From contig SBLD01000001.1 of NCBI GenBank assembly GCA_004551485.1, positions 102,327 through 166,326 on the forward strand: a stretch of DNA of 64,000 nucleotides, in the 5' to 3' direction. The stretch is from Billgrantia azerbaijanica (GTDB lineage Bacteria > Pseudomonadota > Gammaproteobacteria > Pseudomonadales > Halomonadaceae). A model generated the notes under the pieces. That model saw only the letters and a program-made list of their open reading frames with translations. It had not been told where the DNA came from and ran no database searches. Made by a program: the position numbers and the translations under genes. Of this stretch, positions 32,527 through 43,225 are shown in pieces; the stretch's first letter is position 1, and each line of letters starts with the position of its first letter.

Positions 32527-33291
32527 TCACCAGCTGTAGAGCAGGGTGGCGCTGGTGGTGTGGTCGGTGCGGGAGGCGGCGCTCTCCGGTGGCTGCGAGT
32601 TGTGCTCGATCTCGTGGGAGAGCTTCAGCGCCAGGTGCGAGTTGAGGCGCGCGGTGAGCCCGGTGAGCGAGCGCGAGGTGGTGTTCTCCTCGGTGGCTTC
32701 CACCGAGAGCTCCTGGTCGAGGCTGGCCGTCTCGGAGAAGGCCCAGCGGTAGTCCAGGGCGCTGTAGGCCACGGCCAGGGTCTCGTTCTCGCCGTCGCGG
32801 ACGCGGTCGGCGCGAAAGCCGGGGCCGGCCTCGAGCGAGAGCTGGTGACGCTCGCCGTCGAGGAGCTGCCGGCCGTAGCCGGCGATGGCGGTGAACTGCT
32901 GGTCGTAGCCGCCGAAGCGGTCCTTCTCCCAGCGGGCGAAGCCGAACAGGTAGTGGGGGCCCTGGAAGTCGTAGCGCTCGCGGATCCCGGCCAGGTACTG
33001 CTCGGCGCTGGTCTCGCCGTCGCGCGAGATATGGCGCACTTCGCCGCGCAAGGTGTGCATCCAGTCACCGGTCAGCCAGGTGAGGCTGCCCTTGCCGATC
33101 AGCGTCTGGCTGTCGGTGTTGCCGGAGAGGTGGGTGAAGCCGAGTTCGGCTTCGCCGCTGAAGGTCGCGGCGTCCTCTTCGGGGGGCGGTGGCGCGTAGA
33201 AGGGGGTGGCGGCCACGCTCCCGGGGAGCGCCAGCAGGCCGGGGAGCGCCAGCCAAAGGCGTCGGAGGCGACGCGTTGCTGAGTCGCGCAT
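32527..33291 (-). CDS. DUF481 outer-membrane protein
   Basis: 254-aa protein with an N-terminal signal peptide (RRLRRLWLALPGLLALPGSVAA, cleavage near residue 28), then alternating beta strands typical of a barrel (GEAELGFTHLSGNTDSQT). It ends with an aromatic residue (ATLLYSW), the usual signal for BAM-dependent insertion. The SGNTDS motif is characteristic of DUF481 (YdiY-like) proteins, whose function is unknown. It lies downstream of mrcA. Confidence 0.85.
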   Translation of the reverse strand: MRDSATRRLRRLWLALPGLLALPGSVAATPFYAPPPPEEDAATFSGEAELGFTHLSGNTDSQTLIGKGSLTWLTGDWMHTLRGEVRHISRDGETSAEQYLAGIRERYDFQGPHYLFGFARWEKDRFGGYDQQFTAIAGYGRQLLDGERHQLSLEAGPGFRADRVRDGENETLAVAYSALDYRWAFSETASLDQELSVEATEENTTSRSLTGLTARLNSHLALKLSHEIEHNSQPPESAASRTDHTTSATLLYSW

Positions 33292-33360
33292 GGCGGTCTC
33301 TCGGTCGGCGGTGTCGGGCGCCGCCGCGCGGTGTGGCGGTGGCGCGATGGATTTGCTGGC

Positions 33361-33380
33361 GGGCGGCCCGCGGGCCGCCC
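33361..33380 (-). terminator. Hairpin after mrcA
   Basis: GGGCGGCC (33361-33368) pairs with GGCCGCCC (33373-33380) around CGCG. Lies in the 102-bp gap between mrcA and the DUF481 gene; no T-run, so it may attenuate only partially. Confidence 0.45.
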
Positions 33381-33393
33381 GTTCGTTGCAGGC

Positions 33394-35919
33394 CTAGAAG
33401 ATGGCCTCGTAGCTGCCGGTGCCCTGGGAGCCGCTGCGACGCTCGATCTCCTGCTCGATGTGGCGCGGCTCGTGGTCCGGGAGGTGGTCCGGGTCGAAGA
33501 TCTCCTCGATGCCGCCGGGCTGGTCGTCGGCCAGCAGCCGCCCGGTGCGGGCGTCGACGCGCTTATGCACCAGCTCCTCGGGCGGTTCTGGCATGGCCTC
33601 GGGGCGGCCGGCGAGGGCGCTGCCCATGAAGTCGATCCAGATCGGCAGGGCGGCCTGGGAGCCGTACTCGGCGATGCTCTGGTTGTCGTCCTTGCCGACC
33701 CAGACGGTGGTCACCAGATCGCTGTTGAAGCCGGCGAACCAGGCGTCGCGCTTGTCGTTGGTGGTGCCGGTCTTGCCGACGATGTCCTGGCGGTTCAGCG
33801 CCAGGGCGGCGCGCCCGGTGCCGTTCTCGATGACGTCGCGCATCATGTCGCGCAGGATGTAGACCGCCGTGGGGTCGGCCACACGCGGGGCCACCGCGTA
33901 GCGCTCACCGTTGCGCTCGACCGCTTCCTGGCCCTCCTCGCACTCGCGGCAGGCGATGCGCGGCCGCGCCTCCTCGATCACCTCGCCGTCGTGGCCGCGG
34001 GTGATGCGCTCGATGAACCAGGGGGTGACCTGGAAGCCGCCGTTGGCCAGCACCGCGTAGGCGTTGGTCATCTCCAGCGGGGTCAGGCTGGCGCTGCCCA
34101 GCGCCAGCGACAGCCCATTCGGCAGCCGGCTCGGCGCGAAGCCGAAGCCCTGCAGGTAGTCGATGGTGGCGTCCAGCCCCAGCGTCTGCAGGATGCGGAT
34201 GGTGACCAGGTTGCGCGAGCGGGCCAGCGCCTCGCGCAGCCGGGTGGGGCCGAGGAAGTCGCCGCTGGAGTTGACCGGGCGCCACAGCTCGTCGCTGCCG
34301 TCCTCGACCACCACCGGGGCATCGTTGACCACGCTGGAGGCGGTCATCAGGCCGCTGTCCAGCGCCGCCAGGTAGACGAAGGGCTTGAAGATCGAGCCGG
34401 ACTGGCGTTCGGCCTGCACGGCGCGGTTGAACTTGCTCGCCGAGTAGCTGAAGCCGCCCTGCAGGGCGAGGATGGCGCCGGTGTCCGGCTCCATCACCAC
34501 CAGCGAGCCCTGGGCGGCGGGGCGCTGGGAGAGGCGCCAACTGCCGTCCTCGGTCTCGAGGATGTGCACCAGGTCGCCGCGCTCGGCGATCTCGGCGGCC
34601 GAGGCCGGCTCGGCGCCACGGGCGCGCGGGCCGCGGTAGGCCCGTGCCCAGGAGAGCCCCTCCCACGCAAGGGTGTGCAGTTCGCCGCCGCGGGTGATCA
34701 CCCGCATCTCGCGGCCTTCGCTTTCCACCACGATGGCCGGCGTGAGCGGCCCGTAGCTGGGGGAGCGCTCCAGCACGCCGAGCCAGTTGCTGACGTCGCC
34801 GTCGATGCCTTCCACCACGGTCTGGCTGCGCTCGGCCGCCTGCCGGGCGGTGGCCATGATCTCCGGCGACTCGTCGAGCTCCTCCTCCAGGCCCTGGCGT
34901 TCGGTGCGCTCCTGGGCCTCGACCAGGCCGGCGGGGATGTCCTGCTCCTCGGGGCCGCGCCAGCCGTGGCGGGTGTCGTAGTCGATCAGGCCGCGCGCCA
35001 GGGCCTGGCGCGCCATGGGCTGGAGTTCGCTGTCCAGGGTGGTGTGGATGCGGTAGCCGCCGGTATAGGCCTCATCGCCGAAGCGCTCGACGGCGTACTG
35101 GCGGGCCATCTCTGCCACGTAGTCGGCCTCCACCTCGGCGCGTACGCGGTGGCGGCGGGCGGTGATCGGTTCCTGCACCGTGGTGTCGTAGGTAGCCGGG
35201 TCGATGTAGCCGAGCTCGCGCATGCGATAGAGGATCCAGTTGCGACGGATCAGCGCACGCTCGGGGTTGGCCAGCGGATTGAACGACGACGGCGCCTTGG
35301 GCAGCCCGGCGATCATCGCCTTCTGTGCCAGGGTCAGCTCGTCGAGCGGCTTGTCGTAGTAGACTTCCGCGGCGGCGGCGATGCCGTAGGCGCGGTGGCC
35401 GAGGAAGATCTTGTTGACGTAGAGCTCGAGGATCTCCTCCTTGGAGAGGAGCTGCTCCATCTGCAGCGCCAGCAGGATCTCGCGGATCTTGCGGGTGAAG
35501 GTGCGATCCAGGCTGAGCAGGTAGTTGCGGGCCACCTGCATGGTGATGGTGGAGCCGCCCGACTGGATGTCGCCGCTGACGGCCAGCTCCAGGGCGGCGC
35601 GCGCCAGCCCCTTGGGATCGACGCCGCGGTGATCGAAGTAGGCGGCATCCTCGGCGGCCAGCAGCGCCTGGATGAAGTCCTCGGGGATCTCGTCGAAGTC
35701 CACCGGCATGCGCCGCTCGTTGCCGTACTCGCCGATCAGCTTGCCGTCACCGGTAAAGATGCGCAGCGGGGTATGCAGCTCGAAGTCCTGCAGCTGGCGC
35801 ACGTCGGGCAGGCCGGGGGCGAAGTAGAGCGCTGCCCCGGCAACACCCAGCAGCGATGCCGTGACCAGCGACACCAGCAGCCAGGCGACCGAGAAGATCA
35901 GGGTTTTAATCCACTTCAT
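33394..35919 (-). CDS. mrcA: Penicillin-binding protein 1A
   Basis: Bifunctional peptidoglycan synthase. The 841-aa protein has an N-terminal membrane anchor (LIFSVAWLLVSLVTASLLGV), a GT51 glycosyltransferase domain (AAEDAAYFDHRGVDPKG; GGSTITMQVARNYLL), an OB-like insert, and the transpeptidase with SGSIFKPFVY (Ser nucleophile), SRN in ARSRNLVT and KTGTT. Divergent from pilM, as ponA is in Pseudomonas. Confidence 0.96.
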   Translation of the reverse strand: MKWIKTLIFSVAWLLVSLVTASLLGVAGAALYFAPGLPDVRQLQDFELHTPLRIFTGDGKLIGEYGNERRMPVDFDEIPEDFIQALLAAEDAAYFDHRGVDPKGLARAALELAVSGDIQSGGSTITMQVARNYLLSLDRTFTRKIREILLALQMEQLLSKEEILELYVNKIFLGHRAYGIAAAAEVYYDKPLDELTLAQKAMIAGLPKAPSSFNPLANPERALIRRNWILYRMRELGYIDPATYDTTVQEPITARRHRVRAEVEADYVAEMARQYAVERFGDEAYTGGYRIHTTLDSELQPMARQALARGLIDYDTRHGWRGPEEQDIPAGLVEAQERTERQGLEEELDESPEIMATARQAAERSQTVVEGIDGDVSNWLGVLERSPSYGPLTPAIVVESEGREMRVITRGGELHTLAWEGLSWARAYRGPRARGAEPASAAEIAERGDLVHILETEDGSWRLSQRPAAQGSLVVMEPDTGAILALQGGFSYSASKFNRAVQAERQSGSIFKPFVYLAALDSGLMTASSVVNDAPVVVEDGSDELWRPVNSSGDFLGPTRLREALARSRNLVTIRILQTLGLDATIDYLQGFGFAPSRLPNGLSLALGSASLTPLEMTNAYAVLANGGFQVTPWFIERITRGHDGEVIEEARPRIACRECEEGQEAVERNGERYAVAPRVADPTAVYILRDMMRDVIENGTGRAALALNRQDIVGKTGTTNDKRDAWFAGFNSDLVTTVWVGKDDNQSIAEYGSQAALPIWIDFMGSALAGRPEAMPEPPEELVHKRVDARTGRLLADDQPGGIEEIFDPDHLPDHEPRHIEQEIERRSGSQGTGSYEAIF

Positions 35920-36180
35920 GAAAATGCGGTATCCGTGGTGAAATGCGTGGGGTCATGGCGGGTGGCGATGGAGTGCCGTCACTGGCGCCCGCCATTATAG
36001 GAAGCTGTGGCCTCTGTCACCAGCGTTGACGGAATTGGCCGTGCCGTTGCGGCTCCGCGGGCAATATCATGTAACCTGCCCGGTAGGCGGTAAGGCATGT
36101 TTCTCATCAGCCTTTCGTGTGAGCATGGCATTACGACAACCCGTGGGCAGCGGCCCACGCATCAGGCAGGGCATGGGTAG

Positions 36181-37245
36181 ATGCAATTCAGGGCCTCCGG
36201 CAAGGGACTGATCGGCGTCGATATCACCTCGGCCACCGTCAAGCTGATCGAGCTGCGGCGGGGCGGGGGGACCTTCCAGATCGACAGCTACGCGGTACGT
36301 CCCCTGCGCGAAGGCGCGGTGGTCGAGCGACGCATCCGTGACAGGGACGAAGTGGCCGATGCCCTGCGCCGCGCCGTGGAAGGGGCGCGTCCCGCCTCCC
36401 GGCAGGCCGCCGTGGCGGTGCCGGCCAGTGCGGCGATCACCAAGACATTGACGCTGCCCGCCTCGCTCAACGACGACGAGATCGCCGCGCGCATCCAACT
36501 GGAATCCGACAAGCACATCCCCTTTCCGTTCAGCGAGGTCGCGTTCGATTTCCAGCGCCTTGGCCTCAATGCCCGCTACGGCGACCAGCAGGACGTGCTG
36601 CTCGTCGCCTGCCGCCAGCAGGACGTCCAGCAGCTCACCGACGCCCTGCTGCAGGTCGGCCTGACGCCGGCGGCGGTGGACGTCGAGACCTTCGCCATGG
36701 AGCGCGCCTTCGAGGAGGTGCGCGCCCAGTTGCCGCCGGTGGCGGCGGGCGCCGAGGAGTGCGTGGCGCTGATCGACATCGGGGCGACCATGAACACCTT
36801 CCACGTGGTGCGCGACGGGCGCATCACCTACAGCCGCGATACCGTGTTCGGCGGCCGCCAGCTCACCGACGAGATCCGCAACCGCTACGGCCTGAGCCTG
36901 GAGGAAGCGGGGCTGGCCAAGAAGCGTGGCGGCCTGCCGGAGGATTACCAGGCCAGTGTGCTCGAGCCCTTCCTCGACACCGTGGTGCAGCAGGTCGGCC
37001 GCTCCCTGCAGCTCTACTACACGGCGGGGCGCAAGCACGAGGTGCAGCGCATGGTGCTGGCCGGCGGCTCCAGCGTGATCCCCGGGCTGGCCGAGCGCCT
37101 TGCCGAGGACAGCGGCATGGAGGTGTCGATCGCCAACCCCTTCCTGCGCATGCGCATCAATCCCCGTATCGATGTCCAGACGCTGGCCGGCGACGCCCCG
37201 GCCATGCTCACGGCCTGCGGCCTGGCGATGAGGTCCGGCCCATGA
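36181..37245 (+). CDS. pilM: Type IV pilus inner-membrane platform protein PilM
   Basis: Cytoplasmic actin-like ATPase fold protein that binds the PilN N-terminus. The 354-aa protein has GLIGVDITSATVKLIEL and CVALIDIGATMNTFHV. First gene of pilMNOPQ; its stop overlaps the pilN start (ATGA). The 180-bp gap to mrcA should carry both promoters. Confidence 0.96.
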   Translation: MQFRASGKGLIGVDITSATVKLIELRRGGGTFQIDSYAVRPLREGAVVERRIRDRDEVADALRRAVEGARPASRQAAVAVPASAAITKTLTLPASLNDDEIAARIQLESDKHIPFPFSEVAFDFQRLGLNARYGDQQDVLLVACRQQDVQQLTDALLQVGLTPAAVDVETFAMERAFEEVRAQLPPVAAGAEECVALIDIGATMNTFHVVRDGRITYSRDTVFGGRQLTDEIRNRYGLSLEEAGLAKKRGGLPEDYQASVLEPFLDTVVQQVGRSLQLYYTAGRKHEVQRMVLAGGSSVIPGLAERLAEDSGMEVSIANPFLRMRINPRIDVQTLAGDAPAMLTACGLAMRSGP

Positions 37246-37808
37246 GCATCGAGATCAACCTGCTGCCGTGGCGCGAGGCGCTGCGGGCGCGGCGCAGCCG
37301 CCGCTTCTACCTGGCCCTGGTGCTGATGGCGGCGCTCGGCGTGGGCGGCGGCCTGGGCATGACACGCTACCTCCAGGCGGAGGTGACGGCGCAGCAGCAG
37401 CGCAACGCCCATGTTCGCGACGCGCTGGCCGCCCTCGACCGGGACATCCGCTCGATCGGCGAGGCCAGGGCGACCCGTGAGCAGCTGATCGAGCAGCTTG
37501 GCGTCTTTGGCGAACTGCAGCAGGGCCGGTCGCAGACGGTGGCGGTGTTCCGCGACCTGACGCGCAGCCTGGTCGAAGGGGTGCACTACACTGCCCTGGA
37601 GCGCCAGGGCGCGCTGCTGCACCTCACCGGGCTGGCCGAGACCAACCGGCAGGTCTCCGATCAGCTGCGCGCATTGGCCGCCACGCCGTCGCTGGCCGAG
37701 CCGGTACTCTCCGAGGTGGAGTCCACGGACGCCGCCCGGCGCCGCTTCGAGCTGAGCGTCCTGCAGTGGCCGGTCGGCGAGGGCGCGGCCGAGGAGCGGG
37801 ACTCATGA
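37242..37808 (+). CDS. pilN: Type IV pilus assembly protein PilN
   Basis: 188-aa bitopic protein. The N-terminal INLLPWRE motif binds PilM, followed by a membrane helix ([19 protein letters not shown]) and a periplasmic ferredoxin-like domain that pairs with PilO. Overlaps neighbours by 4 bp at both ends. Confidence 0.95.
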   Translation: MSIEINLLPWREALRARRSRRFYLALVLMAALGVGGGLGMTRYLQAEVTAQQQRNAHVRDALAALDRDIRSIGEARATREQLIEQLGVFGELQQGRSQTVAVFRDLTRSLVEGVHYTALERQGALLHLTGLAETNRQVSDQLRALAATPSLAEPVLSEVESTDAARRRFELSVLQWPVGEGAAEERDS

Positions 37809-38428
37809 GCCTCCGGGGGGAGTGGCGCCGGCTGCGTGAGCTGGATTGGCGCGAGCTGGATCTCAAGGAGTCGGGGGGCTGGCCCTGGTCGCTGCAGCTG
37901 ATCTGCTGCCTGCTGGTGCTGGGCCTGACGCTGGCCGGCATGCACTGGTACCTGGCCGGCCCCCAGGCAGAGGCGCTGACCAAGGCCGAGGCCGAGGAGC
38001 AGCAGCTGCTGCGCGACTACCGTCTCCGGGCGGCCCAGGCCGCACGGTTGCCCGCCGTGCGCGAGCAGATGGCGGCCCTCGATGCGCGCATGGAGACGCT
38101 GCTGGCCATGCTGCCCTCCGGTGCCGAGATCCCCTCACTGCTCGACAGCATCAGCGAGATTGCCCTCGACCACCAGCTGGCGATCGACTTCATCCGCCTG
38201 CGCAGCCCCGAGCCACGGGAGTTCTATACCGAGCGCCCCTTCGACATCCAGGTGCAGGGCGACTACCACCGCATCGCCGCCTTTCTGGCCGACATCGCCG
38301 CCCTGCCGCGCATCGTTACCCAGCACGACTTCATCCTGGCGCCGGCCGAGGACGGTGAGGCGCTGACCCTGTCGATGCTGGCGCGCACCTACAGCTACCG
38401 CACCCCGGATGAGGGGGAGGCGCCATGA
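37805..38428 (+). CDS. pilO: Type IV pilus assembly protein PilO
   Basis: 207-aa partner of PilN: short cytoplasmic segment, one membrane helix (LQLICCLLVLGLTLAGMHWY, about 39-58), coiled coil and periplasmic domain (GDYHRIAAFLADIAALPRIV). Links the inner platform to PilP. Confidence 0.95.
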   Translation: MSLRGEWRRLRELDWRELDLKESGGWPWSLQLICCLLVLGLTLAGMHWYLAGPQAEALTKAEAEEQQLLRDYRLRAAQAARLPAVREQMAALDARMETLLAMLPSGAEIPSLLDSISEIALDHQLAIDFIRLRSPEPREFYTERPFDIQVQGDYHRIAAFLADIAALPRIVTQHDFILAPAEDGEALTLSMLARTYSYRTPDEGEAP

Positions 38429-38961
38429 GGGGATTGCGCGACATCGGCATCGGCGCGACGCTCGGGCTGCTGCTGGGGCTCGCCGGCTGTGCCGAGCCGG
38501 AGCTGGCGGCCCTGGACCGCCAGCTGGCGGCGATCCGTGACGATCCCGGGCCGACGCCCGAGCTCGACCTGCCGGAGGTGCCGACCTACCAGGCCCTGCC
38601 CTACCGCGAGGCGGACCGCCGCAGCCCCTTCCGGCTGCGCCACGCCGAGGCCGGCGACGAGGGCGCGGGCGGCGGCGAGCTGGCTCCCGACCCCGACCGG
38701 CCGCGCGAGCCGCTGGAAGCCTACCCGCTCGAGGCGCTGGCGCTGGTCGGGGTGTTGACGGTGGGCGGTGAGCCCTCGGCGCTGGTGCGCGGGCCGAGCG
38801 GGCAGGTGCATCGCCTGTGGGTCGGCAACCACTTGGGGGCCAATCACGGGCGGATCGTTGCGATCACCGCGGGGGCGGTGCAGCTCGTGGAGCTGGTGCC
38901 GACCGGCGGGGGCGGCTGGATGGAGCGCACGACCTGGCTCGAGCTGGGCGATAGCGGTTGA
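38425..38961 (+). CDS. pilP: Type IV pilus lipoprotein PilP
   Basis: 178-aa protein with a lipobox LAGC near residue 22, then a disordered Pro-rich linker and a C-terminal beta domain (LEALALVGVLTVGGEPSALVR) that contacts PilQ. Overlaps pilO by 4 bp. Confidence 0.94.
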   Translation: MRGLRDIGIGATLGLLLGLAGCAEPELAALDRQLAAIRDDPGPTPELDLPEVPTYQALPYREADRRSPFRLRHAEAGDEGAGGGELAPDPDRPREPLEAYPLEALALVGVLTVGGEPSALVRGPSGQVHRLWVGNHLGANHGRIVAITAGAVQLVELVPTGGGGWMERTTWLELGDSG

Positions 38962-39012
38962 GGGGGCGTCACGGCGCAGGGAGGGCGTCGGACGGTGTCA
39001 GGCAGGGGGACG

Positions 39013-41145
39013 ATGAGGATGACTTCGATGATGCGCACACTGGTGGGGCTCTGCCTGCTGTTGGCGACCCCGGTGGCACTGGCCGCCTCGACGCTGACCG
39101 ACCTGGCCTTTCGCCAGGGGGAGAGCGGCGAGCTGCAGGTGGACCTGGCCTTCAGCGGCGGCATTCCGGAAGTGCGGGGCTACCGGCTCGACGCGCCGCC
39201 GCGTCTGACCATCGACCTGATGGGGACCGGCAGTCGGCTGGCGCAGCGTCGCTTCGACCTGGGCATCGGCGGGGTCGAGACGGTCACCGCCCTGGAGGCG
39301 GGCAGCCGCACCCGGCTGGTGTTCACCCTTGACGGGCCGCTGCCCTACCGCACCGCCGAGCGGGGCGACAGCCTGCGCCTGTTCATCGGCGGCGCCGCCG
39401 CGCCGACGGACATCGCCTCCGCCGTGGCCGCCGAGCCCCGGGCAGCAGTGGCCGGGCCCGGCGCGGCGGCGGGTGAGAAGCCCGCGATCGAGGCCATCGA
39501 CTTTCGTCGTGGCGACGAGGGGGCGGGGCGGCTGATCGTCACCTTCGACGGTGCCGGCGTGGATGCCCGGGTGCGCGAGGCGGGGCGCAACCGCATCGTC
39601 GCCGAACTGCACGGGGTGGCGCTGCCGGAGGCGCACAACCAGGTGCTCGACGTGAGCGACTTCGGCACACCGATTCAGCGCGTCACGCCCCGTCGCCACC
39701 GCGACGGCGTGACGCTCGACATCGAGGGCAGCGGCGACTTCGCCATGGTCTCCACCCAGAGCGGGCGCCGGCTCGCCATCGAGGCGCAGCCGATCACCCC
39801 GGCCGAACGCGAAGCGCGCGTGCGTGAACGCTTTCCCTATACCGGCGAGCGCATCACCCTGAATTTCCAGGACATCGAGGTGCGTTCGGTGCTGGCCATC
39901 ATCGCCGACGTCACCGGGCTCAACCTGGTGGCCAGCGACAGCGTCACCGGCCGGGTCACCCTCAACCTGCAGGACGTGCCCTGGGACCAGGCGCTCGACC
40001 TGGTGCTCAAGAGCCACGGCCTGGCCAGCCGCCGGGAAGGCAACGTCATCGTGGTGGCCCCCGCCGAGGAGCTGGCCAGCATCGAGCGGCAGGAGCTCGC
40101 CGCACGCACCGAGATGGAGACCCTCGCGCCCCTCACCACCGAGTACGTGCAGGTGCGCTACGCCCGGGCGGAGGAGCTGGCCCGGCTGCTGCGCGGCGAG
40201 GAGGGCTTCGGCCTGCTCACCGAGCGCGGCCGGGTGGCGGTGGATGCGCGCACCAACACCCTGCTGATCCAGGACACCGCCAGCCAGATCCAGGAGATCC
40301 TCGCCACCGTCGAGGAGCTCGACGTGGCGGTGCGCCAGGTGCAGATCGAGGCACGCATCGTCATCGCCCGCGACGGCGTCACCAAGGAGCTCGGCGTCAA
40401 CTGGGGGCTCTCCGGGGAGGGCAGCCGCTTCGACCTGGGCGGCGCCTCGTCGGGCAGCCCGGTGGCCACCTTCGGCGACGACTTCAGCGGCCAGCGCGAG
40501 TCGCGGGGCGAGTTCACCGGCGGCTTCGACGACCCCGCGGGGAGCCAGTTCGAGCGCGGCGGCCTGGCGGTCGACCTGGGTGGCGCGAACCCGATGACGA
40601 GCTTCGCCTTCGGCTACCTCTCGGGCGACGTGCTGCTCGACCTCGAGCTGCGCGCCCTGGAGAGCGAGAACAAGAGCCAGACCATTTCCCAGCCGCGGGT
40701 GATCACCGCCAACCAGCGCAAGGCGGTGATCAAGCAGGGCCAGGAGATCCCCTTCCAGGAGGCCACCTCCAGCGGGGCCACCAACGTGGAGTTCAAGGAG
40801 GCGGTGCTGTCGCTCGAGGTCACGCCCCAGATCACCCCGGACAATCGCATCATCATGGACCTGATGATCAACAACGACACCGTGGCCGACCAGGTGTTCG
40901 GCGGCGTGCCGGCCATCGACACCAACCAGATCGAGACCCAGGTGCTGGTCGACAATGGTGAAACCGTGGTGCTGGGTGGTATCCTCACCACGGAAGAGCT
41001 CCGCCGGCTGGCCAAGACGCCGTTTTTGGGCGACCTGCCGGTGCTGGGCCACCTCTTCCGGTACAATGAGCAGGACAACCAGAAGGTGGAGCTGCTGGTG
41101 TTCATCACGCCCCGGATCCTGGACGACAATTTGGCCATTCGCTGA
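39013..41145 (+). CDS. pilQ: Type IV pilus secretin PilQ
   Basis: Outer-membrane pore for the pilus. The 710-aa protein has a signal peptide ([19 protein letters not shown]), two AMIN peptidoglycan-binding domains, STN/N1 domains ([19 protein letters not shown]) and the secretin core ([34 protein letters not shown]). The ATG at 39013 has GGGGG upstream; an upstream in-frame GTG is less likely. Its TGA shares one base with the aroK ATG. Confidence 0.95.
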   Translation: MRMTSMMRTLVGLCLLLATPVALAASTLTDLAFRQGESGELQVDLAFSGGIPEVRGYRLDAPPRLTIDLMGTGSRLAQRRFDLGIGGVETVTALEAGSRTRLVFTLDGPLPYRTAERGDSLRLFIGGAAAPTDIASAVAAEPRAAVAGPGAAAGEKPAIEAIDFRRGDEGAGRLIVTFDGAGVDARVREAGRNRIVAELHGVALPEAHNQVLDVSDFGTPIQRVTPRRHRDGVTLDIEGSGDFAMVSTQSGRRLAIEAQPITPAEREARVRERFPYTGERITLNFQDIEVRSVLAIIADVTGLNLVASDSVTGRVTLNLQDVPWDQALDLVLKSHGLASRREGNVIVVAPAEELASIERQELAARTEMETLAPLTTEYVQVRYARAEELARLLRGEEGFGLLTERGRVAVDARTNTLLIQDTASQIQEILATVEELDVAVRQVQIEARIVIARDGVTKELGVNWGLSGEGSRFDLGGASSGSPVATFGDDFSGQRESRGEFTGGFDDPAGSQFERGGLAVDLGGANPMTSFAFGYLSGDVLLDLELRALESENKSQTISQPRVITANQRKAVIKQGQEIPFQEATSSGATNVEFKEAVLSLEVTPQITPDNRIIMDLMINNDTVADQVFGGVPAIDTNQIETQVLVDNGETVVLGGILTTEELRRLAKTPFLGDLPVLGHLFRYNEQDNQKVELLVFITPRILDDNLAIR

Positions 41146-41687
41146 TGCAGGCACTACCCAACCTGATCCTCGTCGGCCCCATGGGGGCCGGCAAGAGCAC
41201 CATCGGCCGCCTTCTGGCGGCCGAGCTGTCACGCGAATTCCTCGACAGCGACCACGAGATCCAGGCGCGTTGCGGTGCCGACATCCCATGGATCTTCGAC
41301 GTCGAGGGCGAGGCCGGATTTCGCCAGCGCGAGGCGCAGATGATCGAGGAGATCACCGCCCTCGAAGGGGTGGTGATCGCCACCGGCGGCGGCGCCGTGC
41401 TGCGCGAGGAGAACCGGCGCCGGTTGCGCGAGCGCGGCACCGTCATCTACCTCTTCACCACCGTGGAGCAACAGCTCAAGCGCGTCGCCAAGGACCGCAA
41501 CCGGCCGCTGCTGCAGCGGCCCGACCGTGAGGCCGTGCTGCACGAGATGTTCAAGCTGCGCGACCCCCTCTATCGCGCCACCGCCGACATCGTGGTGCGC
41601 ACCGACCGGCGCAGCCCGCGCGCCGTGGTGGCCGAGATCGTGCGCCGCGTGCAGCGGCTGGTCGACCCCCTCCAAGCCAAGGCCTGA
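41145..41687 (+). CDS. aroK: Shikimate kinase
   Basis: Phosphorylates shikimate. The 180-aa protein has Walker [10 protein letters not shown], the shikimate-binding DSDHEIQ and GGGAVL, and the lid ring Arg in DRNRPLLQ. Translationally coupled to pilQ (TGATG) and followed by aroB. Confidence 0.96.
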   Translation: MQALPNLILVGPMGAGKSTIGRLLAAELSREFLDSDHEIQARCGADIPWIFDVEGEAGFRQREAQMIEEITALEGVVIATGGGAVLREENRRRLRERGTVIYLFTTVEQQLKRVAKDRNRPLLQRPDREAVLHEMFKLRDPLYRATADIVVRTDRRSPRAVVAEIVRRVQRLVDPLQAKA

Positions 41688-41691
41688 AGTC

Positions 41692-42807
41692 ATGTCCGTT
41701 TCCTCCTCTTCCGCCGCGCCGTGCCACCTGCAGGTGGCACTGGGCAGCCGCAGCTACCCCATCCATATCGGCCCCGGGCTGCTCGGCGATCCGCAGTGGC
41801 TCGCCCCCCATCTCGCCGGCCGCCAGGTGATGATCGTCACTAACGAGAGGGTGGCGCCGCTCTACCTGGCGCGGCTCAAGGCCGGGCTGGCCGACGACCT
41901 CGAGGTACGCGAACTGGTGCTGCCCGACGGCGAGGCCACCAAGACGCTGGAAAGCGTGAAGCGAATCTGGGATGCCCTGCTGGAAGCCGGCTTCAACCGC
42001 CGGGCCACGCTGATCGCCCTGGGCGGCGGGGTGATCGGCGACATGGTCGGTTTCGCCGCCGCCTGCTACCAGCGCGGCGTGGCCTTCATCCAGGTGCCGA
42101 CCACCCTGCTGGCCCAGGTCGACTCCTCGGTGGGCGGCAAGACCGGGGTCAACCACCCGCTGGGCAAGAACATGATCGGCGCCTTCTGGCAGCCGCGGGC
42201 CGTGTTGATCGACACCGATACCCTGGCCACGCTGCCGCCACGGGAGCTCTCGGCGGGGCTCGCCGAGGTGATCAAGTACGGCCTGATCCGCGATGCCGGT
42301 TTTCTCGCCTGGCTGGAGGCGACCCTGCCGGCGTTGCGCGACCTCGACGCCGCCGCCCTGATCCAGGCCATCGAGCGCAGCTGTGCGCTCAAGGCCGAGA
42401 TCGTCGCCGCCGACGAGACCGAACAGGGTGTGCGCGCGCTGCTCAACCTCGGCCACACCTTCGGGCACGCCATCGAGGCCCACCAGGGCTATGGGGCATG
42501 GCTGCACGGCGAGGCCGTGGGCACCGGCATGGTGATGGCCGCCGAACTCTCCGCCCGCCTCGGCTGGCTGCCGGCCGCCGACGTCGCGCGGGTGCGCGAG
42601 GTCGTCGCCGCGGCCGGCCTGCCGCTCGCCGCACCGGCCGATATGGCGGCCGACGACTTCCTGGCGCGCATGCGCCTGGACAAGAAGAACGTCGACAGCC
42701 GGCTGCGGCTGGTGCTGCTGCGCGCCCTGGGCGATGCCTGCGTCCACGCCGCCACGCCGCCGGCGACCCTGAATGCCCTGCTCGAGGCGTTTCCCCGCGA
42801 CGGTTGA
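41692..42807 (+). CDS. aroB: 3-dehydroquinate synthase
   Basis: Converts the DAHP synthase product to 3-dehydroquinate with NAD+ and a divalent metal. The 371-aa protein has [52 protein letters not shown] and metal-ligand histidines in [11 protein letters not shown]. aroK precedes it by 4 bp; a hairpin follows. Confidence 0.96.
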   Translation: MSVSSSSAAPCHLQVALGSRSYPIHIGPGLLGDPQWLAPHLAGRQVMIVTNERVAPLYLARLKAGLADDLEVRELVLPDGEATKTLESVKRIWDALLEAGFNRRATLIALGGGVIGDMVGFAAACYQRGVAFIQVPTTLLAQVDSSVGGKTGVNHPLGKNMIGAFWQPRAVLIDTDTLATLPPRELSAGLAEVIKYGLIRDAGFLAWLEATLPALRDLDAAALIQAIERSCALKAEIVAADETEQGVRALLNLGHTFGHAIEAHQGYGAWLHGEAVGTGMVMAAELSARLGWLPAADVARVREVVAAAGLPLAAPADMAADDFLARMRLDKKNVDSRLRLVLLRALGDACVHAATPPATLNALLEAFPRDG

Positions 42808-43225
42808 TAGGCCCCCAGACGAACCGGTTCACGACGCCCGCGGCCCGCGGGCGTCGTCGTGTCGGACGCCTCCCTGCCATCAAATCCGCATGCCTCATGC
42901 CGCATCGGTATGGGGGAAAGGCGTCGCATTCGACCAAAGTCTAGTGCTCCCTGGCGGGGCGTGGAAGCCACGTTGATGCGTCGCGCAAGTCCTTGACGTG
43001 GTGGTTTTTTTTGCCCGTCTTTGGTGGGCAAGTGATGGATTTGGCGAGACTTTTGTGGCGCGAGTGCGGGCTGAAGATTGCGTTTGCCCCCGCTGCCTGG
43101 CTATGCTTGCCGTCCTTTTGTCCGCCACAGCAGAGGGCGCCTCGCCGCCCGAAAAGAAAAAGAAAAACCTTTCATAATATTAACTATCTGCTGTCTAGTC
43201 AATTGTTTTAGCGAGAGGCACGCCC
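42808..43225. other. 418-bp intergenic region aroB to gltB
   Basis: Contains the aroB hairpin, no credible gene, and an AT-rich stretch from about 43151 to 43210 (GAAAAGAAAAAGAAAAACC...CATAATATTAAC) that probably carries the gltB promoter. Pseudomonas has a SPOR/DamX-type gene at this position; it is absent here. Confidence 0.55.
42831..42857 (+). terminator. Hairpin after aroB
   Basis: ACGACGCCCG (42831-42840) pairs with CGGGCGTCGT (42848-42857) around a 7-nt loop, 24 bp after the aroB stop. No T-run, so possibly a processing or weak termination signal. Confidence 0.55.

Noticed and set aside
33331-36000. An 889-codon plus-strand frame opposite mrcA
   Set aside because: Antisense to a clear PBP1A with all catalytic motifs; no family features.
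43008-43034. T8 run with GCCC/GGGC hairpin
   Set aside because: The T-run precedes rather than follows the stem on the plus strand, and gives an A-run on the minus strand, so it is not an intrinsic terminator.
42993-43211. A 72-codon frame before gltB
   Set aside because: No convincing ribosome site; its end is the AT/Lys-Arg-rich promoter region.
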